A program made the position numbers and the translations under genes. 27,017 nucleotides of DNA from an uncultured Ruminococcus sp. (GTDB lineage Bacteria > Bacillota > Clostridia > Oscillospirales > Ruminococcaceae), in assembly GCA_900538575.1 (NCBI GenBank), contig UPZA01000022.1, forward strand, positions 1-27,017, written 5' to 3'. How positions within the stretch are numbered: position 1 is the stretch's first letter; each line of letters opens with the position of its first letter. Under the pieces are notes generated by a model. The model saw only the letters and a list, made by a program, of their open reading frames with translations. It searched no databases and was not told where the DNA came from. Of this stretch, positions 1 to 6,543 are shown one piece after another.

Positions 1-729
1 TTGTTTTTAACCTATATTCTCCAACTCTGAATTCATCAAGTATGGATTGAGATACCGACTCATTAAGAAATGAATATTTTGAAAATAGTTCAGAATCAGA
101 TACAAAAGATCTTTCTGCAGCTTCGATAATTCTTGAAGCCAGCGTTATTACGATTGCCACTATCAGAATCATAATTCCGAGATGAACAATGAGTGAAATA
201 AACCAGACTGTCATTAGTTCTCCAAGGCTTAAACCGCTTAGAGCCGATTTTTTCAATGCAAGAGCCGTCGATAAATAATCGCCTGTTCCGAAAAGCTCCG
301 ATAATCCTTTAGAGCATATGTTTGTGCCGAATGATAACAGTCCCGAAGCGATGTAAAACACATTCGACACAAGAATTACGCCGCATACCGCTTTGATGAT
401 CCATTTTATGAATATCGAATCATCAAAGTCCTTGAAATTGTTGCCCCGAATGACCGTCTGAATCAGGTCGTTCAGCAGAATTATCGTCAGAATAAAGCCG
501 CCTATTGGGACAACTACGTTATTGCAAAGCGTTTCAATCGTTGTCCAGACTGACGCGACCGTTCCTGCAGGTATGTGCTGACAAGACCGTCGTTTCCGGT
601 TGTCTGTGCAAACGTATCCGTCAACAAGTCTGATATTCCGTCAAACTGGGACTTGATTACGTCCTTGAATAAGTCACAGTGCCAATTTTCCAGAGCGTCG
701 ATTGCGTCGCTGATTACTCCCATTTTCAT
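1..729 (-). pseudogene. TrbL/VirB6-like conjugal transfer membrane protein, frameshifted and cut by the window edge
   Basis: This resembles the TrbL/VirB6-like membrane protein of Tn1549-type conjugative elements, part of the inner-membrane type IV secretion channel. The N-terminus (MKMGVISDAIDALENWH..., ATG near 729 or 723 behind an AAAGGGG ribosome site) reads to about position 570. There the frame runs into a stop at 514. The family-like continuation (PAGTVASVWTTIETLCNNVV, then hydrophobic segments such as VVVPIGGFILTIILLNDL and IKWIIKAVCGVILVSNVFYI) lies in another frame and stays open to base 1. The join needs a one-base change around 560-575. After the last hydrophobic stretch the protein (AAERSFVSDSEL...) no longer looks familiar, so a second rearrangement is possible. 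The upstream Maff2-like tail agrees with conjugation-module order. The family call is from general motif memory; the frameshift is seen directly. Confidence 0.68.
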
Positions 730-869
730 CACCCCTTTCGTCCGAGCAATTTATTAATGGTCTGTCATATTTATTTAATCGCCGAAGTTCAATCTTTGTG
801 GGCAGCAGTTTTCTGCATATTGTTTTTGCTTTGAAACTCTCGTATGTATTTTTTTCTGATAGCAATCTG

Positions 870-989
870 TCAGATTGTGCCTGTCATTATCTTTTCAAGT
901 ACAGGAACAAGAACGATTGCAAGAAGAATCAGTCCAAGACTGCACATAAGCTGTTTCATACCCTGTGAATTAAGACAGTAGTCATATAG
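870..989 (-). pseudogene. C-terminal fragment of a Maff2-type small conjugation membrane protein
   Basis: Reading the minus strand, the segment LNSQGMKQLM followed by a hydrophobic helix (LGLILLAIVLVPVLEKI) matches the end of the Maff2/TrbC-like small membrane proteins found just upstream of trbL in Tn1549-like elements, which typically carry SQGMKQLM then a hydrophobic tail. The frame stays open upstream to about 1,050 but has no initiation codon before the internal ATG at 959 and no recognisable N-terminal half. It is a 5'-truncated remnant. It lies about 140 bases upstream of the trbL-like start on the same strand, as expected for the native order. Family identity is inferred from a short match. 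Confidence 0.5.
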
Positions 990-1049
990 AAACTTTTTAA
1001 GAAAATTATGTATAGACGAATATGGCAAGCTATTTTTCTTTTCAGGCGG

Positions 1050-1078
1050 TTGAATATTTCAACAGGATATGGTATAAT
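1050..1078 (+). promoter_or_regulatory. Sigma-A-type promoter for the GNAT gene
   Basis: TTGAAT at 1050-1055 and TATAAT at 1073-1078 are separated by 17 bases. The block GGATATGGTATAAT recurs almost exactly at the serine recombinase promoter (8117-8130), which suggests both promoters come from the same mobile-element stock. Confidence 0.65.
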
Positions 1079-1138
1079 TTGTGATATAGAGTAAGCATTC
1101 GGTCTGCTTGCATAAACCAGTATTTATAGGAGAAAGCG

Positions 1139-1696
1139 ATGAAACATATAGGTACGCAGCAATTTGAAACAGAAAGACTGATTTGCCGAAAGTTTAATTC
1201 AAATGATTATAAGAATATGTTTGAAAATTGGGCAGCAAATCCAAATATTCAGCTTGAATATGGAAAACCTGTTTATGATACGATTCAAAAGGTGCAAGAA
1301 TTGTTGAAAAAATACATTGATTCTTACAGCAATATGGATTATTACAGATGGGCAATTGTTGAAAAAGCAAGTAATCAAAATATAGGTCAAATAGCCTTCT
1401 GTAAGGTGTATTCAGAATACAGAACGGCAGAAATCGAATACTGTATCGGAGAAAAATTCTGGGAAAACGATTATGCGAGTGAAGCTTTATCTGCTTTAAT
1501 TGATTTTACATTCAGCCATATGGATTTTGTGAAACTTGAAGCATATCATAGAATCGAAAATATAAAATCCGGAAAAGTATTGGTAAAATCAAAAATGGAA
1601 GTTACCGATACAGTTGAACGATTTATTCGTGAAAATATTTCTCCGTGCGGAGAGGTTTGTTATTGTATAACAGCGGATATGTATAAAAATCTATAA
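1139..1696 (+). CDS. GNAT-family N-acetyltransferase (RimJ/RimL-like)
   Basis: A 185-residue acetyl-CoA-dependent acetyltransferase. The N-terminus FETERLICRKF is the typical first strand of RimJ/RimL-type GNATs. IGQIAFCKVYSEYRTAEIEY followed by GEKFWENDYASEALSALIDF corresponds to the central strands and the acetyl-CoA-binding region, although the usual RGxGxA loop is altered (ENDYAS). The substrate may be a protein N-terminus, an amino acid or a drug; it cannot be told from sequence. The start has an AGGAGA ribosome site at 1128-1133 and a good promoter upstream. The gene sits on the plus strand between the Maff2 and VirD4 remnants, both minus strand, so it looks like cargo that replaced part of the conjugation module. 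The ORF is intact, unlike most neighbours. Confidence 0.85.
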   Translation: MKHIGTQQFETERLICRKFNSNDYKNMFENWAANPNIQLEYGKPVYDTIQKVQELLKKYIDSYSNMDYYRWAIVEKASNQNIGQIAFCKVYSEYRTAEIEYCIGEKFWENDYASEALSALIDFTFSHMDFVKLEAYHRIENIKSGKVLVKSKMEVTDTVERFIRENISPCGEVCYCITADMYKNL

Positions 1697-1929
1697 ATTT
1701 CAATTTGTCTTGACAGCTCAATATCTTATAGCCTAATGACACACACAATAAACGTTCTGCGCAAGTCAAATCAATCATTTTGGGACACACCACAACAACT
1801 GCCATCCCTAATGAAATAGTTTTTACGCAAGCCTTTAGAAACGCTGTACAAGCCGTTTCTGAGGTCTTGTTTTTATGAGGAAGGATACGCTCTCCAATGT
1901 CTGACGGCTGTATGAGCCTTTTCCGTTCG
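1697..1929. other. Intergenic junction between GNAT cargo and VirD4 remnant
   Basis: No convincing gene. A TTGACA-like hexamer occurs at 1712-1717 but no matching -10 is obvious. The minus strand has a short open stretch (1623-1805) whose product I do not recognise. The break in virD4 lies at the right edge (about 1,930), so this stretch contains the recombination junction. Confidence 0.4.
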
Positions 1930-2241
1930 TCATACCGCAGAGCCGTATTCCTCGCCTTGACGAAATTTTTTCTTGTTTTTGGATTTCATGTACAGAATCA
2001 TTTTCATCAGTGCAGCAACGGAAATTCCCGCAAGCAAATCGACATGGTTAAAGCTGGGGAAAACCTTTGCAAACGATGTGCCGATTTCATACAGAAAGGG
2101 CGGAAGCTTTTCTTGAAATCCCTCTCCCTCTGCAATTCTGTAGGCAAATGCAAGCTTGTTTCCAGCGTAAGCGAAGATAGCATATGGCAGATTGGAAAGT
2201 ATTATTTTCTTGATTTTTTTGCTGTTAATCTGCATTGCCAT
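1930..2241 (-). pseudogene. N-terminal fragment of VirD4/TraG-type coupling protein
   Basis: The 103-residue product has two hydrophobic helices (about residues 12-27 and 66-83) and ends KSKNKKKFRQGEEYGSA. This closely matches the membrane-anchor region of Tn1549-type VirD4/TraG coupling ATPases, where a K-K-x-R-x-G-x-E-Y-G-S-A-R-W-G motif follows the second helix. The reading frame stops immediately after EYGSAV, before the Walker A ATPase domain, so about 500 residues are missing and the protein cannot be an active coupling ATPase. Starts at 2241 or 2235 are both possible. A 23-codon ORF overlaps its start. Directly beyond the break lie the junction and the GNAT gene, and the Maff2 remnant resumes the conjugation order about 950 bases further on. 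Confidence 0.7.
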
Positions 2242-2296
2242 ACATCCGCCAAGTATAATCGGAACGTGCCTTTGGCTCGATTTTTAAATATTTCAT
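2225..2296 (-). CDS. Very short ORF overlapping the virD4 fragment start
   Basis: A 23-codon frame (MKYLKIEPKARSDYTWRMYG...) begins at 2296 behind AAGGAGAATATGCG, a good ribosome site. Its ATG overlaps the TGA of the upstream frame (ATGA at 2293-2296), and its end overlaps the start of the VirD4 fragment. This chain of overlaps is typical of translational coupling in conjugation operons. I do not recognise the peptide. It could be the start of a longer gene cut by a deletion rather than a complete small protein. Confidence 0.35.
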   Translation of the reverse strand: MKYLKIEPKARSDYTWRMYGNAD

Positions 2297-2494
2297 CGCA
2301 TATTCTCCTTTGACTTTTCACGTTGTTTCTGCTTTTTACGAGGTAGGCTGTGAATTTTCTCGGTTTCCTTTTTCATCTTATCCCGATTTAACTCCCCACG
2401 CCCTTTCGGGGACGTTAAGCATTGTAGACAGCAGTCCGTATGCGTCAAGAGATAGGTTTTTGTCGTTTGGGACAATGGTTTTGTTTTCGGGCAT
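2293..2494 (-). pseudogene. Broken small gene(s) upstream of the virD4 fragment
   Basis: An ATG at 2494 opens MPENKTIVPNDKNLSLDAYG and stops at 2378. The pattern NLSLDAYGLLSTMLNVPE is reminiscent of the N-terminus of plasmid and element replication-initiator or helix-turn-helix proteins, where a sentence like LSxxAKGLLxxLLSLPxxW is common. A second frame continues to 2293 with a very basic tail (about half Lys, Arg or Glu) that ends by overlapping the next ATG. The two pieces read as one gene broken by a frameshift or as fused remnants. The family suggestion is weak. Confidence 0.35.
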
Positions 2495-2531
2495 AAGATT
2501 GACTTCCTTTGGAAATTGTTTTTCGTGCAAT

Positions 2532-2556
2532 AAAAAAAGCGCTCCCCGAAGGGAGG
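2532..2556 (-). terminator. Intrinsic terminator with UUCG tetraloop, minus strand
   Basis: On the minus strand CTCCC-TTCG-GGGAG (2542-2555) is followed by CGC and seven T. The UUCG loop closed by C-G is exceptionally stable. It would stop transcription entering the conjugation remnant from the right, although no intact minus-strand gene now lies upstream of it. Confidence 0.6.
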
Positions 2557-2651
2557 GGCTACATAAGGAAGTAGCTTCTCCCTTAGGCTTTGTAATCAGC
2601 CAGAATGATTGAATTGTAGGAAAAATTCAAATCATAACGGAGGATTACACA

Positions 2652-3029
2652 ATGAACAAGTACATTTACGATGGAAACAACGAACTTTGGTATGAGCTAC
2701 AAGGCGATTACTATTTTTCATGCCTTACCTTACCACCCGAAGAAGAAAAAACCATTGGGATATGGGGACAGCGGCATTTGCGATATATCAAGGAACATAA
2801 GCGGCTATTCTATGTCAATCTGCTGACAAGCGGCAAGTTAAACAGTTATCTTGCGGAGATAGACCGGCAGGCGCAGGAACGCTTTGAACGGCTCATAGAA
2901 GATATGAAACAAGCACAGGGCATAACAGAACGGCTAAAGGTTGTTAATGGTTTAGAATGGGTTGGTCGGCTCAATAACATACAAGCATGTGCGATGGAGA
3001 TTGTGAATAAGGAAATCATTTACGCATAG
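2652..3029 (+). CDS. tnpV: TnpV-like transposon-encoded protein
   Basis: A 125-residue protein that matches TnpV, an accessory protein of unknown role carried by Tn4451-family mobilizable transposons and related Clostridia elements. Visible family features are an N-terminal TLPPEEEKTIGIWGQRHLRY, then IKEHKRLFYVNLLTSGKLNS, a Leu/Glu-rich helical centre with DRQAQERFERLIEDMKQA, and a C-terminal EWVGRLNNIQACAMEIVNKE. The length is about normal. The start follows an AACGGAGGATTACACA ribosome site. It opens the plus-strand mobilizable module that continues to the serine recombinase. No catalytic motif is visible and function is unknown for the family. Confidence 0.78.
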   Translation: MNKYIYDGNNELWYELQGDYYFSCLTLPPEEEKTIGIWGQRHLRYIKEHKRLFYVNLLTSGKLNSYLAEIDRQAQERFERLIEDMKQAQGITERLKVVNGLEWVGRLNNIQACAMEIVNKEIIYA

Positions 3030-3035
3030 CAGACA

Positions 3036-3070
3036 GGTGGCAGGGAGAATTTTCTGCCGCCATGCTTATT
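3036..3070 (+). terminator. Probable weak terminator after tnpV
   Basis: GGTGGCAG (3036-3043) pairs with CTGCCGCC (3054-3061) with one G-U pair, followed by a discontinuous T-rich stretch ATGCTTATTTT. It lies 6 bases after the tnpV stop and separates it from the MATE promoter. Confidence 0.4.
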
Positions 3071-3090
3071 TTGATATATAAGTCTTGCCA

Positions 3091-3119
3091 TTGACATCCA
3101 ATCTGATTTGTGCTATATT
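3091..3119 (+). promoter_or_regulatory. Strong sigma-A-type promoter for the MATE gene
   Basis: A perfect TTGACA (3091-3096) lies 17 bases before TATATT (3114-3119). Transcription should start near 3126, giving a leader of about 117 bases before the MATE ATG. Confidence 0.75.
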
Positions 3120-3167
3120 ATACTGGAAATATTGAACGACACTTTTTTGCCGCCGGGTAAAGAGTTA

Positions 3168-3226
3168 AGCGTTAGGCTTTCTATCGTTAGGCCTTTGAAG
3201 ATAGAAAGTTCTGGCGCTATTTTTTT
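3168..3226 (+). promoter_or_regulatory. Transcription attenuator (intrinsic terminator) in the MATE leader
   Basis: The arms 3168-3185 and 3200-3218 form a near-continuous stem of about 18 pairs (core CTTTCTATC / GATAGAAAG, base AGCG / CGCT, three G-U pairs, one bulge) followed by A and seven T. It sits between the promoter and the ribosome site (AGGAGAG, 3231). As built it should stop most transcripts before the exporter, so expression probably depends on read-through or a competing fold. The 7-mer GTTAGGC is repeated at 3171 and 3186 and could take part in the switch. No leader peptide with a clear start is visible. Confidence 0.7.
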
Positions 3227-3242
3227 GTTTAGGAGAGATGTT

Positions 3243-4576
3243 ATGGAGAAAAAGACAGGCTTTCGTGAATTTTTCAGGTACACGGTTTTAAGTGCTTTGG
3301 GACATTAAGCGTATCCTGCTATGTTTTAGCCGATACTTTTTTTGTTTCAAAAAGCTTGGGTTCAAATGGACTTTCTGCCCTAAACCTTGCTATTCCTGTT
3401 TATAATTTTATTCATGGATCAGGTTTAATGCTTGGAATGGGCGGAGCCACAAAGTTTTGCGTTTGCAAAAGTCAGCAAAAAACAAGAGAAGATATTGATA
3501 AAATCTATACGAATACAATTTATTTGGGCATCTTGTTTTCGGCAATATTCGTATTGATTGGACTTTTATTCGGGGAAAGGCTTGCTTTGCTTTTAGGAGC
3601 GGATAAAATTGTTTTTGATATGACAACCACATACCTTCGATGGCTGCTTTTGTTTTCCCCTGCATTTATTTTAAATGACATTCTGCTTTGCTTTGTCAGA
3701 AATGATGATAGTCCCCGCCTTGCTATGATGGCAATGATAATCGGAAACTTTTCCAATATCATATTGGACTATATTTTTATCTTCCCCATGAAAATGGGGA
3801 TTTTCGGTGCGGTTTTTGCCACGGGGCTAGCCCCAATCATCGGCATTATAATCATGCTTTTACATTGGATAAAAAAGCAGAATACATTTCAGCTATGCAG
3901 GACAAAATTAGAAGCAAATATTGTCAGTCAGGAATTGGCATTGGGATTTCCTTCTTTAATTTCACAGCTTTCATCAGGAATTGTAATGATTACTTTTAAT
4001 GCGATTATATTGAAATTGGAAGGCAACATAAGAGTTGCAGCTTATGGCGTTATTGCAAATATATCCCTTGTCGGCGTTGCCATATATACAGGAATTGCAC
4101 AGGGAGTGCAGCCGCTTATTAGCCATTTTCATGGAAAAGGCATTGACAGACAGATTGAGAAAATGCTGCGTTACGCATTACAGTCCATGCTGGTGGTTTC
4201 GCTTCTTATATACATTATCATTTTTGTATTTGCACAGCCAATTGCTTCTGTTTTTAACAGTGAAAACAACTTGGAATTACAGCAGATTGCAGTAGCAGGT
4301 CTGAAAATATATTTTACTTCATCTATTTTTGTAGGGTATAATATCATTTTAGCAATCTTTTTTACATCTGTGGAAAAAGCATTGCCGGCACATATTCTTT
4401 CCATACTTAGGGGACTTATTTTGATTATCCCTATGGCATTTTTGCTGTCAGCTATAGGCGAAATGACAGGAATATGGCTAACCTACCCAATTACGGAAGC
4501 ATTGGTTGCTTTATTGGGATATGTTATATATAAGCGTTATCAAAAGAAAAAGAAAGGGAAAAACGATGATGATTGA
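3243..4576 (+). pseudogene. MATE-family multidrug/Na+ efflux transporter, single-base frameshift near its start
   Basis: A MATE antiporter of about 444 residues with 12 membrane helices. It starts at the ATG 3243 (MEKKTGFREFFRYTVLSALG) behind AGGAGAG. At 3299-3301 the reading frame breaks: TTG GGA CAT TAA ends the short frame, while GGG ACA TTA AGC continues as GTLSVSCYVLADTFFVSKSL, which is family-like. One missing G in the GGG run explains it. From there the frame is open through typical MATE segments (NGLSALNLAIPVYNF, MLGMGGATKF, IIGNFSNIILDYIFIFPMKM) to KKKKGKNDDD. The stop overlaps the next gene's start, so the two are translationally coupled. It may be a true null allele or a homopolymer error in the assembly. 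Cargo resistance genes are common in this element type. Substrate unknown. Confidence 0.82.
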
Positions 4577-5558
4577 GAAAAACAGCGTACTCCTTGTCAT
4601 TGATATTCAGCAGGAGGATTTTATCGGAATGCCCGATAATGAGGCGGAAGCTGCCAAACCCCACGCTTGGGATTGCATTCGTAACGGAAAGAAGGTATTG
4701 GATGTATTCCGTGCGAGGAAATTGCCTGTCATTCAAATTAAAGAGGTACATCGGAAAGATATGGTTGATTTCGAGCGTGAATTAGACGGTTCCGAGAGAA
4801 TACATTGTATGGAGGATTCCCCCTATACGGATTATGCGAAGCTTACCTATCCGATAGAAGGAGAATATCTCATTACGAAATGAAGATACAGCGCCTTTTG
4901 TGGAACTGACTTAGAAATCCTTCTGAAAGGGCTTCATGCGGATACGCTCTACATGATAGGAGGACTGACAGATGTGTGCGTGCATTATACGGCGATTGAT
5001 GCACACCAAAACGATTATCATATACGAGTAGTTACGGACGCTGTCGCAGGGTCAAGTCCAGAAGCACACAACTATGCATTGAAAGCAATACAGTATTTAC
5101 AAAGAAATGCTTTAATTACTACTGCCGATGTGGAAGCTGCTTTGGCAGACGATGTAGCACCGGAGGACGAAACTTTTATGAGAGAAGCCATCCGTCTCTC
5201 TAAACTTGCTGTGGAGCACGGCAACGATCCGTTTGGTGCAGTATTGGTAAAGAACGGTAAAATCGTGTTCAGTAATGAAAACCAGATCTATACTAAGCAT
5301 GATCCTACCTTCCACGGTGAAGCGGGTTTGATTCGGGAATTCTGCGAACAGACTGCCATCACCGATCTACATGATTACACGCTCTATTCCAGCTGCGAAC
5401 CTTGCTTCATGTTCAGCGGTGCAATGGTATGGGTGAAATTGGGACGGCTTGTGTATGGCGCCAGCAATATCGAATTGGAAAGGATTCTCGGTAAAAAAGG
5501 CTATAGCTGTTCTAAGATGGTATTTGACAACTCTTTCTGGAAGCCACAGGTAACGTAA
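4566..5558 (+). pseudogene. Isochorismatase-like cysteine hydrolase fused to a nucleoside/guanine deaminase-like domain, with an in-frame stop
   Basis: The frame from ATG 4566 runs 330 codons with one internal TGA (codon 106, 4881-4883). Codons 1-185 form an isochorismatase-like hydrolase with catalytic Asp13 (LLVIDIQ), Lys105 (LITK, right before the stop) and Cys138 (GGLTDVCVHY). Codons about 198-330 form a zinc-dependent deaminase of the CDA superfamily (MREAIRLSKLAVEHGNDPFG). Its usual HAE is HGE (250-252) and its PCxxC is P-C-F-M-F (279-283), so one zinc-ligand Cys has become Phe through a single TGC-to-TTC-type change. The reading frame on both sides of the TGA is the same, so CGA-to-TGA is the simplest explanation. 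The start overlaps the MATE stop by 11 bases. Nonsense mutation plus loss of a metal ligand argue for decay rather than assembly error. Confidence 0.8.
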
Positions 5559-5804
5559 GGTGTTTTGCGTGATGAAAGCCTTTCTGTTTTGCAGAAATAT
5601 TTCGGCAAACATACAAAGGGTTGACATCTTCTGCTTTCCAACACATCAAAAATTTTATCGTTCGGAAAAGAAATCAGCAATAATCAAGAGGCAGAGTCAA
5701 TGAAGTTGTGAGGGAACTCATATTTCATTAGCTCCTTCTCAATAATAAAACAAAATAGTATTCCCACTTTTTCCGAGAAATATTCACGAACTCCGAAAAA
5801 AATA
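5559..5804. other. Intergenic stretch without a recognisable gene
   Basis: About 245 bases between the deaminase stop and the next promoter. Both strands are closed by frequent stops and there is no strong hairpin. It probably holds the decayed edge of a cargo segment. Confidence 0.4.
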
Positions 5805-5834
5805 TTGACAAGCACTTGTTCTGAGATATATAAT
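5805..5834 (+). promoter_or_regulatory. Strong promoter of the structured leader/RNA
   Basis: TTGACA (5805-5810), an 18-base spacer and TATAAT (5829-5834). No ORF of convincing size follows for about 700 bases, so its product is a leader or a non-coding RNA. Confidence 0.7.
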
Positions 5835-5839
5835 AAAAT

Positions 5840-6092
5840 ACCCTTTTGGGAGAGTTACAACTGAATACTTATTGTTCTTTTCATGAGAATTGCGGTGCAA
5901 GCCGCCTAACGCCTGCGGTATGCTAAGAGGAAGTACCGCTGCCCGCCGTCAAAAGCTGCTTTGTACTGTCAGCGGCGGATGGGCATAAAAACAGTATGGT
6001 TTTGAATTTCAAAGCAGTTACATAGAACATCATTTTGAAGCGAGAGCAAAGCTCCCGCCGATTTTTGATGTCTGTGTAACGGCTTTTTGTTT
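5840..6092 (+). ncRNA. Candidate structured RNA or long leader ending in a terminator
   Basis: Starting just after the promoter, about 250 bases contain several clear helices: GCGG/CCGC at 5892-5909 within an 8-codon mini-ORF (MRIAVQAA, 5883-5909, no good ribosome site), a long pairing GCCCGCCG (near 5940) with CGGCGGATGGGC (near 5973), and a final 15-bp stem GTTACATAGAACATCA (6017-6032) with TGATGTCTGTGTAAC (6066-6080). That final stem encloses GCGAGAGC/GCTCCCGC and is followed by GGCTTTTTGTTTTG, so it resembles an intrinsic terminator. A 12-base repeat (TTACAACTGAAT) flanks it at 5855 and 6099. I do not recognise the family. It could be a free RNA, or an attenuator controlling the mob-tnpW operon. 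Confidence 0.5.
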
Positions 6093-6356
6093 TGCCGCTT
6101 ACAACTGAATGACCGTCCGAATGGGATATGATTTTACGATGATATTAGCAGGACAACTCCGCCGAGAAAACAGAGGCAGGAACGATATTCGGGCAGAACG
6201 GCACATATCTCGTATGTAACGCTTTTACGGGTTGAAATCCGCTTGCCATAAGGATTGTCAGGCTTGTATATTTCGTTCTGAATGGTTTTATACGGCAATC
6301 CTGATTTTGACCGTATCATGCGTTACAGCGTGCTTGAAGTTTCTGAGGAGTGCAGA

Positions 6357-6378
6357 GGTACTCTTTTTAAAGAGTACC
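6357..6378. repeat. Perfect 10-bp inverted repeat upstream of oriT-like block
   Basis: GGTACTCTTT (6357-6366), two bases, AAAGAGTACC (6369-6378). Its near-perfect symmetry suits a dimeric protein site or a cruciform. It sits 17 bases before the oriT-like repeats and is probably part of the transfer origin region. Confidence 0.55.
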
Positions 6379-6394
6379 TTTGCCCCTCGGAGAG

Positions 6395-6464
6395 CCCACT
6401 GGCACTTTGCAGCTGCAAGGCTGAAAGTGTCATAGTGGGTTTACGCACTTTGGAAAAGGTGCGT
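6395..6464 (+). other. Candidate origin of transfer (oriT)
   Basis: Nested inverted repeats lie directly upstream of the relaxase gene. CCCACT (6395-6400) pairs with AGTGGG (6434-6439). CACTTTGCAG (6403-6412) pairs with CTGAAAGTG (6421-6429). A second hairpin, ACGCAC (6443-6448) with GTGCGT (6459-6464), follows. Stacked repeats immediately 5' of a MobV relaxase are the usual layout of the origins these enzymes nick. The exact nick site cannot be placed from sequence alone. Confidence 0.6.
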
Positions 6465-6543
6465 AACAAAGGCCGCCAATCTCAACATATCCTCCCCATC
6501 GGGAGAAAGAAATACCATCCGAAACAGAAAGGAAGTGAGAAGA

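Noticed and set aside
1712..1717. A TTGACA-like promoter element after the GNAT gene.
   Set aside because: No -10 hexamer at the right distance and no gene downstream on that strand before the VirD4 remnant.
5883..5909. The 8-codon frame MRIAVQAA as a regulatory leader peptide.
   Set aside because: No Shine-Dalgarno sequence precedes it, its codons lie in a GCGG/CCGC helix and no downstream gene is controlled nearby; chance is as likely.
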